DNA from: Prunus persica
Lineage: Eukaryota > Streptophyta > Magnoliopsida > Rosales > Rosaceae
NCBI RefSeq assembly: GCF_000346465.2
Contig: NC_034010.1
Coordinates: forward strand, 26,932,643-26,996,642
Direction of reading: 5' to 3'
Length of the DNA: 64,000 nucleotides
Made by a program: the position numbers and the translations under genes. Shown here one piece after another: positions 36,368 through 48,460 of this stretch. The notes under the pieces were generated by a model. The model saw only the letters and a list, made by a program, of their open reading frames with translations. It did no database searches and had not been told where the DNA came from. Every line of letters starts with the position of its first letter. Position 1 is the first letter of the stretch.

Positions 36368-38353
36368 CCATCTTATTATTATAAACTGCTTTGCTACACT
36401 TGAAGTCAAAGAGGCTGAACTTGGCAGATTAGGCATGGGTTTTTGAAAGCCACACAATCTGCTTCAGAGTATAATACATTGTACACGTATTTGTTCTACT
36501 GTTACAGACTATGGAATTCATCAAATTTGTCTTCGCTGTAATTATCTTCGGCAATAAATCTGCAGTAACTTTGAGACATCAATCTGCAAAGAATGTTCAT
36601 ACATACACTTGTTCTTGCCAATATAGCAAGAGCTAAAAAGCTCGAATCACGATCGCGATCCGTAAGAATATCATATTTGGCCAACTCAGAATCAGATCAT
36701 GATATCCCTTCAAGATTTGTAGAACAACTATTATAAACAAGAACATCACCAAAATCCTTGGTCTCTTCTGCTGTGATGTTGACGACGACCCTGTGCATGC
36801 ATTTTTGTATATTATCTTACATGGGTTTCCACGGCATCATTTATTTTATCCTATAAATTAAGTCTTATCTTTGGCTTTTCCACGTTAGCTAGCCATCCAT
36901 TATCTATATCTTCCTCTTGAATACGACCTCTCAACCACCTATACAAATCTCCAAAGCAAAATAGATAGAAAAGCAAATACCTCATTAAAAACATGCTATA
37001 GAAAAATCCACACACGTACCCAAAAACTTTCCTACATATTTATGCAAAGAGATATTACAAGTTCCTTCTGTTGAGATAGCTTTAGGTCTTAGATGTCCCG
37101 TAAAGGGTAGACTTTCTTCAATGATGTGAATGATGATGCAAAATCATGAGCATCGCAATGCTCATATGCCATCAACATGTTGAGTGCTAGCCTCATAGAA
37201 TTATACTGAAAATGAAGTGTCCCCATTTTTCAGCAGCTAGTTCCACTTCCACCGAACTCTCCAACCCCACTCTCCTTTTGTTTGTAGCATCTCGTCTACG
37301 TATTTTGGTCTATTGACAAAACCTGTCAACACCGTTTTTTATGTGCATTCTTTTCTATATGGTAATTTAGAAGAGGTTTTTGTTCTCAATCTATATGCAA
37401 GTGCCACAAATTTCTCATCAGCCAAGGTCATAGATTTTTTTTTTTTTTTTTTACTCCAACATAAGTGATAGTTCGAACCAAGGTCTAAAATATCGATGGT
37501 TTCAAAAATTTTGGTAGTCCAAAAACAAGGAAATTTTTATGGAAATATTGAGATATTATCGATATCGATAAAAATTGAGAAAAGACCATGGAAATTGTAA
37601 GAAAAACTTGGAAATTTTTCTTGAAACTTTGGAGGATGTTTATTCAAGGGTTCAAGGAAATTTTTCTTGAAACTTTGAAAAAACGATAATATTCTCGATA
37701 TTTTGTCAATATTATCGATATTTTAGACTATGATTCAAACTATTCTTAATTAAATACACAGAAAAGGACTCGAACTTAAGTTCAAAGGGCGAATTCACTG
37801 TCCTCACATCACATCTTAATTTTGGCATGATTAACGTCCAAATTATAAAATGATTTAAGCTACACACTTGTTGAGTTTTAAATTAATTTTACTCCTAGTT
37901 GTGACCCCAAAAACATGAGCAAGCAAAAGGGTCCTTGGATTTCTATTTTGGCTAATAAAAAACGACGATCAAAAAAGCTAAACTCAGTGGTTTAAAAAGA
38001 ATGCCAGATACGTCTCCATCTCTAAACCATTGATTTTAAAATCCCCAATGACCAAAGCACACAACCCACTTTTCCATCCAAATACAATTTCGTTTTCTTT
38101 CAGGCTCTATCATGTTACACAATAATACAAACCCACACCAAGCTGTCCTTTCTTAATAAGAACCCCACCCAAAATTCCAATCCTACCCTTCGTCTAACCC
38201 CCTGCACATTAAAAACATTTTGGTAAATTAAACTACCTTTACCAACATGCACCTATCTTGTATTTATATGCACAGGACTTTAAAAGCTTTCATTTACAAA
38301 AAGACAACATCCCGAAAAGACTCTCTAGCAAAAAAAGCAGAGAAGTAATCGGA
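36368..38353. other. Spacer between the transporter copies
   Basis: Contains the 3' UTR of copy 1, a poly-T run (about 37438-37452), a 270-bp inverted-repeat element (37471-37740, listed separately) and the promoter of copy 2. No other gene is seen. Confidence 0.5.
37471..37740. mobile_element. 270-bp MITE with ~27-bp terminal inverted repeats
   Basis: The left end gttcgaaccaaggtctaaaa-tatcgat and the reverse complement of the right end gtttgaatcatagtctaaaa-tatcgat match at 23 of 27 positions. Inside, the 27-base word starting ggaaatttttcttgaaactt occurs twice, and tatcgata words are frequent. It is a non-coding miniature inverted-repeat element. No clear target duplication is visible, so its superfamily is open. 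Confidence 0.7.
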
Positions 38354-39871
38354 ATGTCGCCGGCCGCCGGAGCTCGCGTGCCACTGCTGCCGGGGAACAA
38401 GCCTGTGAGGCGGGCAACGGTGTCGGGGGCAGTGTTCAACGTGTCGACGAGCATAATTGGTGCCGGAATTATGTCAATACCGGCCACTCTCAAAGTGCTT
38501 GGTGTCATACCAGCTTTTCTGCTTATTGTGATCATTGCTTTCTTGACTGATGTCTCGGTTGAGTTCTTGATGAGGTTTACGCATTCCGGCGAATCCATCA
38601 CGTATGCTGGTGTCATGAGAGAGTCTTTCGGGCAGGTGGGATCTGTGGCCACACAAATATGTGTTATGATCACTAATCTTGGGTGCTTAATCATGTACCA
38701 GATTATAATTGGTAAGCTTCAATTTTTTTTTAGTTTTTTTTCTTCTGTTGTTTCTAACTAGAGCTTAATAAGAATTAAAGGGTACTTTTTAATTTTTTTT
38801 TATTATTTTTATTATTTTCAGGGGATGTTCTATCTGGAAACGGGTCTTCAGGAACAGGGCATTCAGGGGTTCTGCAAGAGTGGTTTGGAATCCAGTGGTG
38901 GAACTCACGTGATATTGCTATCTTGTTCACTCTCGTGTTCATTTTTCTGCCTCTGGTCTTGTTAAGGCGTGTAGGTAAGTAATTTTGCAGAAGGAAACAG
39001 CCGCTTTTTTTGTCTATATGTTGTTGAACTCTGTGCTTATTAATTATGCCTATCTGAGTGTTTAAACGTAAACTCTGTCTGTGATAACATCTAATTACGA
39101 ACTGGCTGGAGTTTTCAGAATCTCTCAAGTACAGTTCTGCCATAGCGGTTCTTCTTGCTGTAGTTTTTGTTGGCATAAGTTCTGCCATGGCAATCTATGC
39201 CATCTTTGAGGGCAAAACCAGCAACCCAAAGTTGATACCAAGCTTGGACAAACAAACCTCCTTCTTTGACCTTTTCACTGCTGTTCCAGTCATTGTCACA
39301 GCCTTCACTTTTCATTTCAATGGTAAGAAATGAACAATTTATTATTTACATCTTGAATTTTCTGATCAGTGGTTCATTGGTTTCTCTCTGATTGATGGCT
39401 TACAGTTCATCCAATTGGTTTTGAGCTTGGCAAGCCCTCTGATATGATATCAGCGGTCAGAATTTCACTGGTGCTTTGTGCAGCAATCTATTTCTCCATT
39501 GGTCTTTTTGGGTATCTTTTGTTTGGAGATGCAATCATGAGTGACATACTTGTCAATTTTGACAAAAGTTCAGATTCAGCAATGGGTGCTCTGCTTAATG
39601 ATGTGGTCAGATTAAGCTATGCACTTCATCTGATGTTGGTTTTCCCACTGTTGAACTTCTCTTTAAGGGTCAACTTAGATGAACTTCTCTTCCCTAAAAA
39701 GCCACTTCTGGCCACAGATACTAGAAGATTTGTGATCCTCACTCTTGGTCTGCTAGTCTTCTCTTACCTCGCAGCAATTGCCTTCCCAAACATTTGGTAT
39801 ATCTTTCAGTTTCTAGGATCAACCTCTGCAGTCTGCCTTGCCTTCATTTTCCCTGGTGCTATTGTTCTAAG

Positions 39872-39926
<55 letters not shown>

Positions 39927-40102
39927 TAAAAAAAATGCTAAATTTGAAAATCTCTTTATTCTATGCAAATTACAGGGATGTACATGGCATATCTACAAGA
40001 AGGGATAAGATCATGGCGACTATAATGGTGTTCTTGGCAGTAGTTACAAGCGCAATTGCCATTTCCACCAACATATACAATTTTTTCGGGAACAAGTCAT
40101 GA
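38354..40102 (+). CDS. AVT6-type vacuolar amino acid transporter, copy 2
   Basis: Five exons (38354-38711, 38822-38974, 39119-39322, 39406-39871, 39976-40102) give 435 aa. Exons 2, 3 and 4 have exactly the same lengths (153, 204, 466) as in copy 1. The short hydrophilic start (MSPAAGARVPLLPGNKPVRR) leads into VSGAVFNVSTSIIGAGIMSI, the first helix. About eleven helices follow, with LFGDAIMSDILVNFD and HGISTRRDKIMATIMVFLAV near the end. It is predicted to carry neutral or acidic amino acids across the tonoplast, by family. The start is the first ATG after a leader, although the frame is open further upstream to 38258. Intron 4 contains a long CT microsatellite directly after the donor. The two copies differ mostly at their N-termini. 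Confidence 0.92.
39874..39922 (+). repeat. (CT)n microsatellite in transporter intron 4
   Basis: About 24 CT units start two bases after the GT donor of intron 4 of transporter copy 2. Length changes could affect splicing at this donor. Confidence 0.9.
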
Positions 40103-40595
40103 TTGATTTTACTTTTTCCTTTTTCCTTTTCCTCATTTTTGTTGTAGCTGAGGTGCTTGTATTCTATTGTATTATTCATAGCATGGCTTCTATAGAGTTC
40201 ACAAACATTCTCTATCAATATGATATTACATGATGTTTGTACCAAAAGAAATGATATTGCATGATTTGGTGCCTTACAGACATAAATGAAACAGCATAAT
40301 GACCAATTACAAGCCCTTTACAGATACAATCTTGGTAGAATTATTCACCACCTTATGAGATATGCACTAAATTCAGGCATTTTACAGATTGTATCTACGA
40401 TTGTTTGAAATTGTGATGGTTCTCTAATTTTGAAACAGCATCTGTGATCATTGATATGAAAATTCAAGCCAATTTACTGAATTCAAACTTTGTTTATTAC
40501 ATTTAAGAAGAAAGAAAAGATACAGGACATATCCATCTATCCTTACAATGCAGGCATGGCCTTTTTGAGATTGTGTTGCATCCTGTAATAGGAGG
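40103..40595. other. Convergent 3' ends of transporter copy 2 and ARM gene
   Basis: About 490 bases between two facing stop codons. It probably consists of the two 3' untranslated regions; no gene is seen. Confidence 0.5.
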
Positions 40596-42414
40596 CTAAG
40601 AGTCTGAAGACCTTGACACATTTGTAGACGGAACATCGTATCTAAGATCTTGAAATCTCTTGAGCAAGCCTGACTTGTATTTCTCAATTTCAGCACTCTC
40701 CAAGGAATCAGGGGTTGATCTGATAACTGAGATTGCCCCAGCTTGGTGTAAAGCTCCAATAGCTTGATCTGCAGTAATAAGAAAGGACTGATTAACACAG
40801 AACAACTCTAGTTGTACCCACTACAAAACACTAAAGGAGCTTTCAGAAATTAAACTTCTGCAGAATCACCAAGTTAATTTTGTAAACGACATGTTTTTCA
40901 GTTTTCCCGACATCTAGAATACATGTTTAGCCTTTTTGTTTTCTAAGCACTAATATTACATGTTCTTTTAACAACTGCCTACACAAAACTGCCAAATATT
41001 ATTACCACAATTATTAAATTTGCATTACACTAACTGGAGAATTACTCCCAGAAACTGCTATATAAATTCAAAATCTGAATGTAGCGGGCATATAATACAT
41101 GCTTCATGCATCTAAAGATTTTAAGGCTACACTTTGCTGGAATTACATTCTTCCATTCAGTAATAAACAGGAATGAAATTCATTCCACCAGCAATGTACG
41201 GTGGCGGTCATCTTTAGCATTCCCCGACTTTCAGTTGATGTGCACCTATTCTAAGGAATGAAAGAAAGTTTGAAGGGATAGACATAGGCACATCTAGTAC
41301 TGACTGCAAATGGAAAAGCCTGACCTGAGGGTGACAGAGCAGAAAGAGCTTTCAAAGCCTCCTTCCTTGTGCGGTCATCTTTAGCATCCACCAACATGTT
41401 TACGAGCTCTTGAGCACCACCCATCTCCACTATTTTCATCCTCCTTTCATCTATAAATCAAGAGAAACAAACTTCACCATCTGACCCCTGATTTTCATGT
41501 GCTACATATTCAAAAAGCTCAAAATAGAAGCCCTAATTTACAACCCGATTCAAGACAGTTGGATGCCTGAGAGAAATAATCACTTCTTATGTTATGCAGC
41601 TCAAACGCAAGGCAGTTTCTGAAAACGATTACATAACTGGTAACTCATTACCAGTCAACCAGGTATATCTAATGAGTGAATTTTCTCAAAATAAAATACT
41701 GACAGAACAGAAAATAGAGCTACTTTGAAGTCACCATCAATCGCAAACTGAGCTAATCGAGAAGCCCCCATTCTCTTGAACAAAGGATCCTTGACTGTTA
41801 AAAGTGACACGGACTGTTGCAACAAATTATCTCCTGGAAACGTAGTAAATTACAAGAGCAATATCAGGCAAAAATAGTAATTTATTATTTTTCCTTCAAG
41901 TTAAAAAAAGAAAAAAAGAAAAGAAGAAGATAAAACTAGTTCAAGATTGCAATGAACCAATACGCAGAGTGACATACCCATATACGGCATGATGTTGTAA
42001 GCTATGCAAGTAGCAGTCCCAGCAAATATCAGCTTCAACAGCCATCCGATTTTTCTTTCAGCGTCCTGTTCAAGGGAGAGCTCATCTGCAATTCAATATC
42101 AGAGTTTTCATTTTCCTTCATTTTCTCAGCAACCAAACAAATAAAATATTGATAGGGATAAGAGTGAGTGACCTCTTCCGTTGTAAGTGGAGAAATTGCG
42201 AGGCTGCGAATTCCGTACTGGGTTTCTTCTACAGTAATACTTTGAACACCGATGAAATAAAAAAATATAAAAAACTCACATCAAATCAAAATCAGAGAAA
42301 GTTGAATAAAAATTAAACAAAAAATGAAACTCGAAATGTACTTTCGTTGTTAGGTATGAAAATTCTCAATTCGAAGCAGCTTACAGTGGTGAGCCTGGCT
42401 GCTAACGTACGCAT
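40596..42414 (-). CDS. Small armadillo (ARM)-repeat protein, probably organellar
   Basis: Six exons (42385-42414, 42173-42239, 41978-42085, 41735-41833, 41325-41450, 40596-40768) give 200 aa. The N-terminus is rich in Arg and Ser with almost no acid (MRTLAARLTTYYCRRNPVRN, SQPRNFSTYNGR), which fits a mitochondrial or plastid transit peptide. A hydrophobic helix follows at about residues 47-63 (GWLLKLIFAGTATCIAYNIM). The rest contains ARM-type helices: LFKRMGASRLAQFAID, VEMGGAQELVNMLVD, TRKEALKALSALS and QAIGALHQAGAISVI. From memory an ARM protein lies next to the AVT6 gene in Arabidopsis (At3g56210), and position agrees here. Function is unknown. The first exon is only 30 nt, so the start is less certain than the rest. 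Confidence 0.82.
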
Positions 42415-43178
42415 AGTGCAAAGAGATGACCGAGATTTTTCCGTCGATGCTCGCTGCGGCGAAATTGAAGAGCAGAGCAGAGCAGGTCTTGGACTCGGCG
42501 GGGAGAGAAAAGGCCTAAAGCCGCTGGGTCAGGTGCTTCACTTAAGTGCCGTTAATGTTGTTTTCTGGGACTGAATCCAATGGGCCTTTATTTACAGCCC
42601 AGAGATAATTAATTTCTTTTCTAAACCTCTTTTTTTATAGGAAATTTTATTTATTATTTTTTGGTAAATAAAAATATATATATTTTTGATAAATTTATTT
42701 ATTTATTTGATTAAGGTAGATTGACAAGTAAAATAATTTGATCTAAAGGTAGATTGACAATTTTCTTTCACGTGGATAAGATCCCTCTTTTAAAAAAATA
42801 AAATAAAGGTATTTCCTTCTTTACGGGAAAAAGGAAGGTAAACAAGACCTCAAATTCATAATTCTACCAAAGGCATGAACATTAATATATAAGAAACTGT
42901 TTTTTTTTTTTTTTCCCTGGCAAATCTTTATAAGGATGATCGGTGTGTTAATCAAAAGTTGATTACAACAGGAACAGGAGTGAATTTTGAACTGAGAATT
43001 TCCAACCAAAGAGGAAAATGAACAAAACAAAGTGAATAAAGATAACTACAAAACTATTGAACTTGACATTGACAAAATCTGATGCTGCATCAGTAGCTGA
43101 TCTTCGTTGAACCCCAGCTAATGACTATGGTTCCACACACCTCGTTACCATCTCGTTAAACCAAATCAAGAAAAAGCT
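42415..43178. other. Spacer between ARM gene and NOP53 gene
   Basis: Promoter and leader of the ARM gene on one side and probable 3' UTR of the NOP53 gene on the other. AT-rich, with a poly-T stretch near 42900-42915. No exon is recognised. Confidence 0.45.
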
Positions 43179-46100
43179 CTATTTCCTGTCCAAAAAGTAG
43201 ACAAATCATGAGAAGAGTTTGTGAAGAAAAAAAGTTTGATTGGACTTTCAACAAAAACCACTGAACCTTCAAAGAACACTAACCTTTTGTTTAATTTTGG
43301 CGGGATTAATCCTCTTTTTTCTAGGCTCTTGAACCGATCCTTGACAAGGGTACAACAACCCTTCATGGAAAAGAAGAAAACAATTAGACTTTCCTCTAGT
43401 CTTGTCTGAATCATACACAAAGAATTGGAAACTGACGAAAGTTTTGGTAAGGAAAAAAGATTCAATTATACCTTCAGTTTCCGAAGGGATCCAGTTATTT
43501 CTTCAGTCAAGAGGACTTGAACTGGGGCAGGCTCGAATCTGTAATAGAAGAATTAACATGTTATATCAAATGCATATAATATATACATAGAGAGAGAGTA
43601 GCATTTTCTTAGCACATACTTGTGCTTCCCCAAGCGTGGGGGGCATGACTTTAGTTTCTCTTTTTTGGCTACAACTCGTCGAATATGTCTTTTATGCTTC
43701 TCATCGTCCTCTTTAGCTATTTCCTGAAGAATATCTGGTAAGCTGTGACCAAATATGACCGGAAATTATAAGGGTGCAATCTTCACCAGAGTATATCTAA
43801 AGGAAAAAAGGTCATATGAATATATTACCCATCAATTTCTTTGGAAAGCTTCTGTGCCTTTTTCGCTTCTGCTTCCTTTTTAAGCTGTTCTTTACGCCTA
43901 GCTCTCTTATTTAACATGACTGTTGTCACCCTCTTTGTTTTAAGAGGCCTGCACCATTTTTATTCAAACAATATGAGCTCATGGCATTTAGGTTTCATGA
44001 CATTATCATATACGCCAGATGACAGGAGGAAAATTCTGAGAAGTTTAATCTCATAAGTATAGTGTGACAGGAAGCACATGAAAATGTACTACAACAAGCA
44101 CATGAAAATGTACTACAACAAGCACACATCTTCGAATAAAGCATTGTCATATTGGCATACAAAGAAAGACAATTATATCAATGCTATTAAAGAAAGTTGT
44201 GTCTAAGTTACCAAAATAAATAAGTAAGGCATGAAATGATCTAAATTGGGATAACCTTTTCTCAGATGCAGCATCCTCATTCTCATCCAAATTTTCTGGA
44301 TTCATATCATCATCAGTGCCTTCATCAGCATCGAGAAAATACATCTAATAAAGTAGATTGGTATGTCAGCTTCTCAATTAAAGTAACATGTAAATTATAA
44401 CTTTTTTTTTTGGTCAGAGAATTTATTAATTGTAATGACCTCCTCATCCATCTTGTTCTGTAGTTCTCTAGTCTCTCTTCAATAAAGTTCTTGTTTATTA
44501 TCATTAAAGAGATCATGATCCCTAGTTATAATCTTTATAACTAAATAAATTTTATTATTTGAGACAACATTAGAAATACTCTTAAGTATAAAGGTGCAAC
44601 TTTACTATGACATGTACATAAAGCTCCACACTTGAGGCAAATTAAGATCCATGATGATTAATACATGAAAGGAACAAAAGACACTCACTTCTTCTTCATC
44701 AACAGCCTCCCCAGGAACAGTTAGAGGAACTGGTTGAGGTCCTAACTCTTTTTTATAGACTTTGTGCATTTCTTGTGCAACAGCATGAGCCAATGTTTCC
44801 TGAATTGGAAAAACAGGCAAAGATGGAAAAAATTTATGCCATTTAAGCCAAAAGGTTCCACAAAAATAAAGGTATCAAGACGGTTATCAGGAAATTACCT
44901 GGTGACTTTCAAATGTGGGATTGAATGAGGATCCTGGAGGCTCAACTTCTACGGCAGGAATAAGTGATGGTTTCGCCGTCTTCAAAAAATTCAATAGACA
45001 TATATCAACTAAAAGCTATGGAATATTAGCTACAACTGTGGAATGCATTCAAGCATTAACACATCAAACAGAGTTCTGCTTTGAGGCTTATATGACTCCA
45101 AGATAACATGTGATCATTATGCATCTTACTATTCATGAATTATGACATGGTGGTCAAAGTGGCATATTAGCATGCCTCTTCACGGCAATATCAGTATTGC
45201 AAAAAGAGTAACAGAAACAGACAAAAACTGATATGAAAAAAGAATATGATCATATACTTGAACTTAAATGACGAGCCTTACCTTCTTGGTCTTGCTGTTG
45301 TCACCACCTGCAATAGATTCAAAAACAGTAATGTAAGGCAAGGCACCCTATAACAAAATAAGAATAATAATAATATAGAAGAAACAAAGATTTGGTTATT
45401 AAGGTCGAAGAAACCTTTATCACCCCATAAGTCAGCCATGCCCGAAGTTGAGACAGAACCCTGAGAGATGTCAAACTAACATTAATAAATTTTAAAAAAA
45501 AGGTACAAATAGATAATATGTGCATTTTACAATTTAATATTATAACTATCCATCATTCGACCTGAGGACCACATTCAGTCGCATCTTTTGGCTTTGGAAC
45601 CTCTTTAAGTGTTTTCTTCGATTTCTTCAGAGTCGAAGAAGGCACCGCTTGTACAAATGGGTTTTTCTGTAGCATGCTCTCAACATGGAGTACTTTCTGT
45701 CTATGTTTTTCAATCTTCCTCTTCACCGAAAGATCTGGGCAGACCAAAGCATATAAGTTCTTTCCACGTACCAAAGAAAATAATCAAGAAAAAAGAGAGA
45801 ATGAAACATAAGAAAGGAACTGGATTGTACAAAACTCTACACTTTTGAGTCGCACCGGATTTCTCGAGAGACTAAAAACCTGATAGACTACCATGAGATT
45901 CCATGAGATTGAGTATTTAAAGTCAAGCTGAACTCTATCCAAATCAAACAACCTCTAAATTATCTATCCCCCTTACAATGGAGTCTCATAACAAAAGGGG
46001 CTTTATTTTCTTCCGAAAAAGTATTTCTTAGTAAATGATCAGAGCTAATTTCAGCATCCCATGAAGTTAAAAGAAGCTCCTTCAGCATAAAATGCAACAA

Positions 46101-46571
46101 CCAGTTAAACTTACGACATTGCACTCTTAACACAAAATTATGAAATTCCACCATTATAAGTCTTTTACATCTGAGTCGCATTTGAAGTGTTGGAAACATA
46201 TCTGTATCAACGGTTATAATTGCATTGACGACTACATGAAAGAAAATGATAAGTTCACCAACAAAAACCCAACTCATAGCAAATTTTAACTGTCTGCAAC
46301 ACACCTTACAAGTCCTCAGAAAACTAAATAATTCAATCTTAACCAATTTTCCAATGATGTAAAAGGGTATGAAGGCAAAAGCATCGTGGAGAAAGGAGGT
46401 ACCTTTGGACTTGTCGACGAAGAAGAGTGACTCGGCGGGAGCAGAGGAAAGAGAACCACCGGAGAGAGCATCTTTGGTTGACTGCTCGAAGAAGTCATGA
46501 ATGTCTTCTGTGCTTATGTTGGTTCTCCATGCCTTCTTTCCCTTTCTAGATGTCTTCGCTTTCTTCCCCAT
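43179..46571 (-). CDS. SMO4: Ribosome biogenesis protein NOP53 / SMO4 (GLTSCR2)
   Basis: Twelve exons on the minus strand (46403-46571, 45562-45734, 45415-45460, 45282-45307, 44899-44979, 44689-44799, 44256-44344, 43829-43948, 43620-43742, 43472-43538, 43284-43360, 43179-43185) give 362 aa in one frame. Diagnostic parts: MGKKAKTSRKGKKAWRTNIS at the start, DLSVKRKIEKHRQKVLHVE, an EVEPPGSSFNPTFESHQ segment, an acidic middle, and the C-terminal block from RPLKTKRVTTVMLNKRARRK to PPRLGKHKFEPAPVQVLLTE and CCTLVKDRFKSLEKRGLIPP. NOP53 is a nucleolar factor that brings the exosome to pre-60S particles for 5.8S/27S rRNA processing. The Arabidopsis ortholog SMO4 (At2g40430) affects organ size. The last coding exon is only 7 nt. 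Intron 7 (44255 down to 43949) holds a short tandem repeat near 44078-44128. Confidence 0.92.
44078..44128. repeat. Tandem duplication in NOP53 intron
   Basis: Two consecutive 24-25-bp copies of agcacatgaaaatgtactac plus aaca, followed by a partial third. Confidence 0.7.
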
Positions 46572-46817
46572 CCCTTTTTCTCTGTTCTGAGTCTCTACTG
46601 CGTTGCTTTCTTTGTGGGTTGAAGAATGACTTGGTAGGTACTTCGTCTATAAACCCTAATTCTCAGTGGCGGGTTACACGACGCCGTTATGCGGCCAAAA
46701 ACAATAAACTTTTCGTTATTTTACAGGTATTTTTCTTGAGATTATTTTTTTAAAATAATTTGAATTAGGTAAAGTTTTAATTTACATGTTATATTTTTAA
46801 AAAAATTAAAAACCCCC
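46572..46817. other. NOP53 promoter and edge of the composite repeat region
   Basis: The leader and proximal promoter of the NOP53 gene. From about 46735 the sequence becomes AT-rich and merges into the first palindrome array. Confidence 0.5.
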
Positions 46818-47393
46818 TATAGCCGGTCGGCTGTACTATTTCTTCCTAGAAATTAGGACAGTATAGCCGGTCGGCTATACTATACTATTTCTTTAAAACA
46901 AAATTAAAAGGCCGCCCGGCTATAGTAATTCATTTTAAAAATTAGGAGTAATTCATTTTAAAAATTAGGAAAAACATAGTATAGCCGGGCGGCTATACTA
47001 TTTCTTTAAAAAAAAAACCTAGTATAGCCGCCCGGCTGTACTATATCTTTTTAAAAATTAAAAACGGGTATAGCCGACCGGCTATACTATTTAATTTTAA
47101 AAAAATTTAAAAAAGCGTATGGCCGGCCGGCTATACTATTTCCTGAGAAAAATTTAAAAACCACGTATAGCCAACCGGCTATACTTTTTGTTTTTAAAAA
47201 AATTAGGAAAAAACCTGAGTATAGCCAACCGGCTATACTATTTCTTTAAAAAAAAAAAGAAAAAACTGAGTATCGCCAAGCGGCTATACTATTTGTTTTA
47301 AAAAATTTAAAAATCGAGTATAGCCGCTCGCCTATACTATTTCTTTTTAAAACAAGTTAGGAAAAAAAACGAGTATAGTCGAGCGCCTATACT
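46818..47393. repeat. Palindrome array 1 (about 12 units)
   Basis: Units of TATAGCC-N4-GGCTATA spaced about 40-70 bases apart, separated by AT-rich linkers of the type tatttctttttaaaaaatta followed by ggaaaaaac. Perfect copies with eight-base arms are at 46862-46879 (centre GT), 46980-46997 (GG) and 47069-47086 (AC). Others vary at the centre (AACC twice, GGCC) or by one arm base. A decayed unit lies at about 47468. Confidence 0.9.
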
Positions 47394-48167
47394 ATTTAAC
47401 AAAAAAATAAAAGGAAAAGGGACCCTTCTAGTTGCATTAGTTTATAGTTTATAGATATTTATTTGGTATAACTGTGCGGCTACCCAAATAAAATATGTAC
47501 GAGTTTGATTTGGCAAAATTTTGGTAAATTACAACTTAAAAGTTTGGCCATTGTATAATATTTAATATAATTTTTAAATTTTTTAATATATATTATTTGT
47601 GTGTATATTATGTGAGAATTATGTGTGTAATACATGAATTTTGTGTGTATTATTGAAAATTTTGTAAAAAATACATGTATTAAATATGAAAAATACGTAT
47701 GTACATGTTCAATACGAGTATTGTATGTTTGCTTTTTTTTTTTAAATTAGAATTTTAACGAGTCTTTAAATTACTTTAATTAGTAATTATATTTTAATTA
47801 CTATTTAATATAAAACAATTAAAGAAAAAGTCCACAAAATAATTAATTTCTATTTATTAAGTCTTTTGTGAAATTGTTTGGGTGTCTTAATTAAATTTCT
47901 CCATAGTACAAGAGCCCTATCCAGTACTATTAGGCCATTACTCGAGTCTCTATTTCCCCCTTTTGATTTTTTACTTTTCAAGAGTTATTACCCTTATAAA
48001 TATTTAGCACTTTCGCGTTTAATAATATATCATACGCTACGTACGTATTTCTCATATTTAATACAAATATGTTTTACAAAAATTTCAATAAGACACACAA
48101 AATTCATGTATTCTACACATAATTCTCACATATTATTGAATAAAAATAATATATATTTTTAAAAAGG
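47394..48167. other. AT-rich stretch between arrays 1 and 2
   Basis: No gene. It contains one member of a ~100-bp direct repeat (47759-47862; the other is 53177-53280) and repeated tgtgtattat/aatacatg-like words at 47595-47735. Confidence 0.5.
47759..47862 (+). repeat. Direct repeat, left copy
   Basis: Shares attactttaatta, atattttaatta, atttaatataaaa and tccacaaaataattaatttc plus tatttattaa with 53177-53280 in the same orientation, at about 90 percent identity by eye. Confidence 0.75.
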
Positions 48168-48460
48168 GTATAGCCGAACGGCTATACTTAGTTCTTCCCT
48201 TATGTTTTTTTAAAAAAATCGTATAACCGTGCGGCTTTACTGGTTTAACACGTGGCACATAGGCGCTAGGCTGTTCTTTATATATATATATATATATAAA
48301 AATTAGTATAGCCGCCCGGCGATACTAGATTTTTTAATTTTTTGTAAAGAGATAGTATAGCCCTTCGGCTATACTCGTCTTGCCTATTTTTAAAACATAG
48401 TATAGCCGCCCGGCTTTACTGTTTGACACGTGGCCCCTAGGAGACTGAGCTTAGTGAGAA
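48168..48460. repeat. Palindrome array 2 (5 units, two with an ACACGTGG module)
   Basis: Units start near 48169 (perfect, centre AA), 48221, 48306, 48355 and 48400. The units at 48221 and 48400 have a GGCTTTAC right arm and are followed by (a)acacgtggc-c-taggcgctaggct-like sequence, a longer version of the repeat also found in array 5. An AT microsatellite lies at about 48281-48297. Confidence 0.85.

Noticed and set aside
45960..46571. 203-codon continuous reading of NOP53 exon 1 into the intron
   Set aside because: The conserved protein leaves this frame at the GTACCT donor after Lys-Ser-Lys (46403/46402) and resumes at 45734; the rest is intron.
46818..47393. CRISPR-like array of spaced palindromic repeats
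   Set aside because: This is a plant nuclear window. The linkers between repeats are themselves similar AT-rich sequence, not unique spacers, and there are no cas genes.
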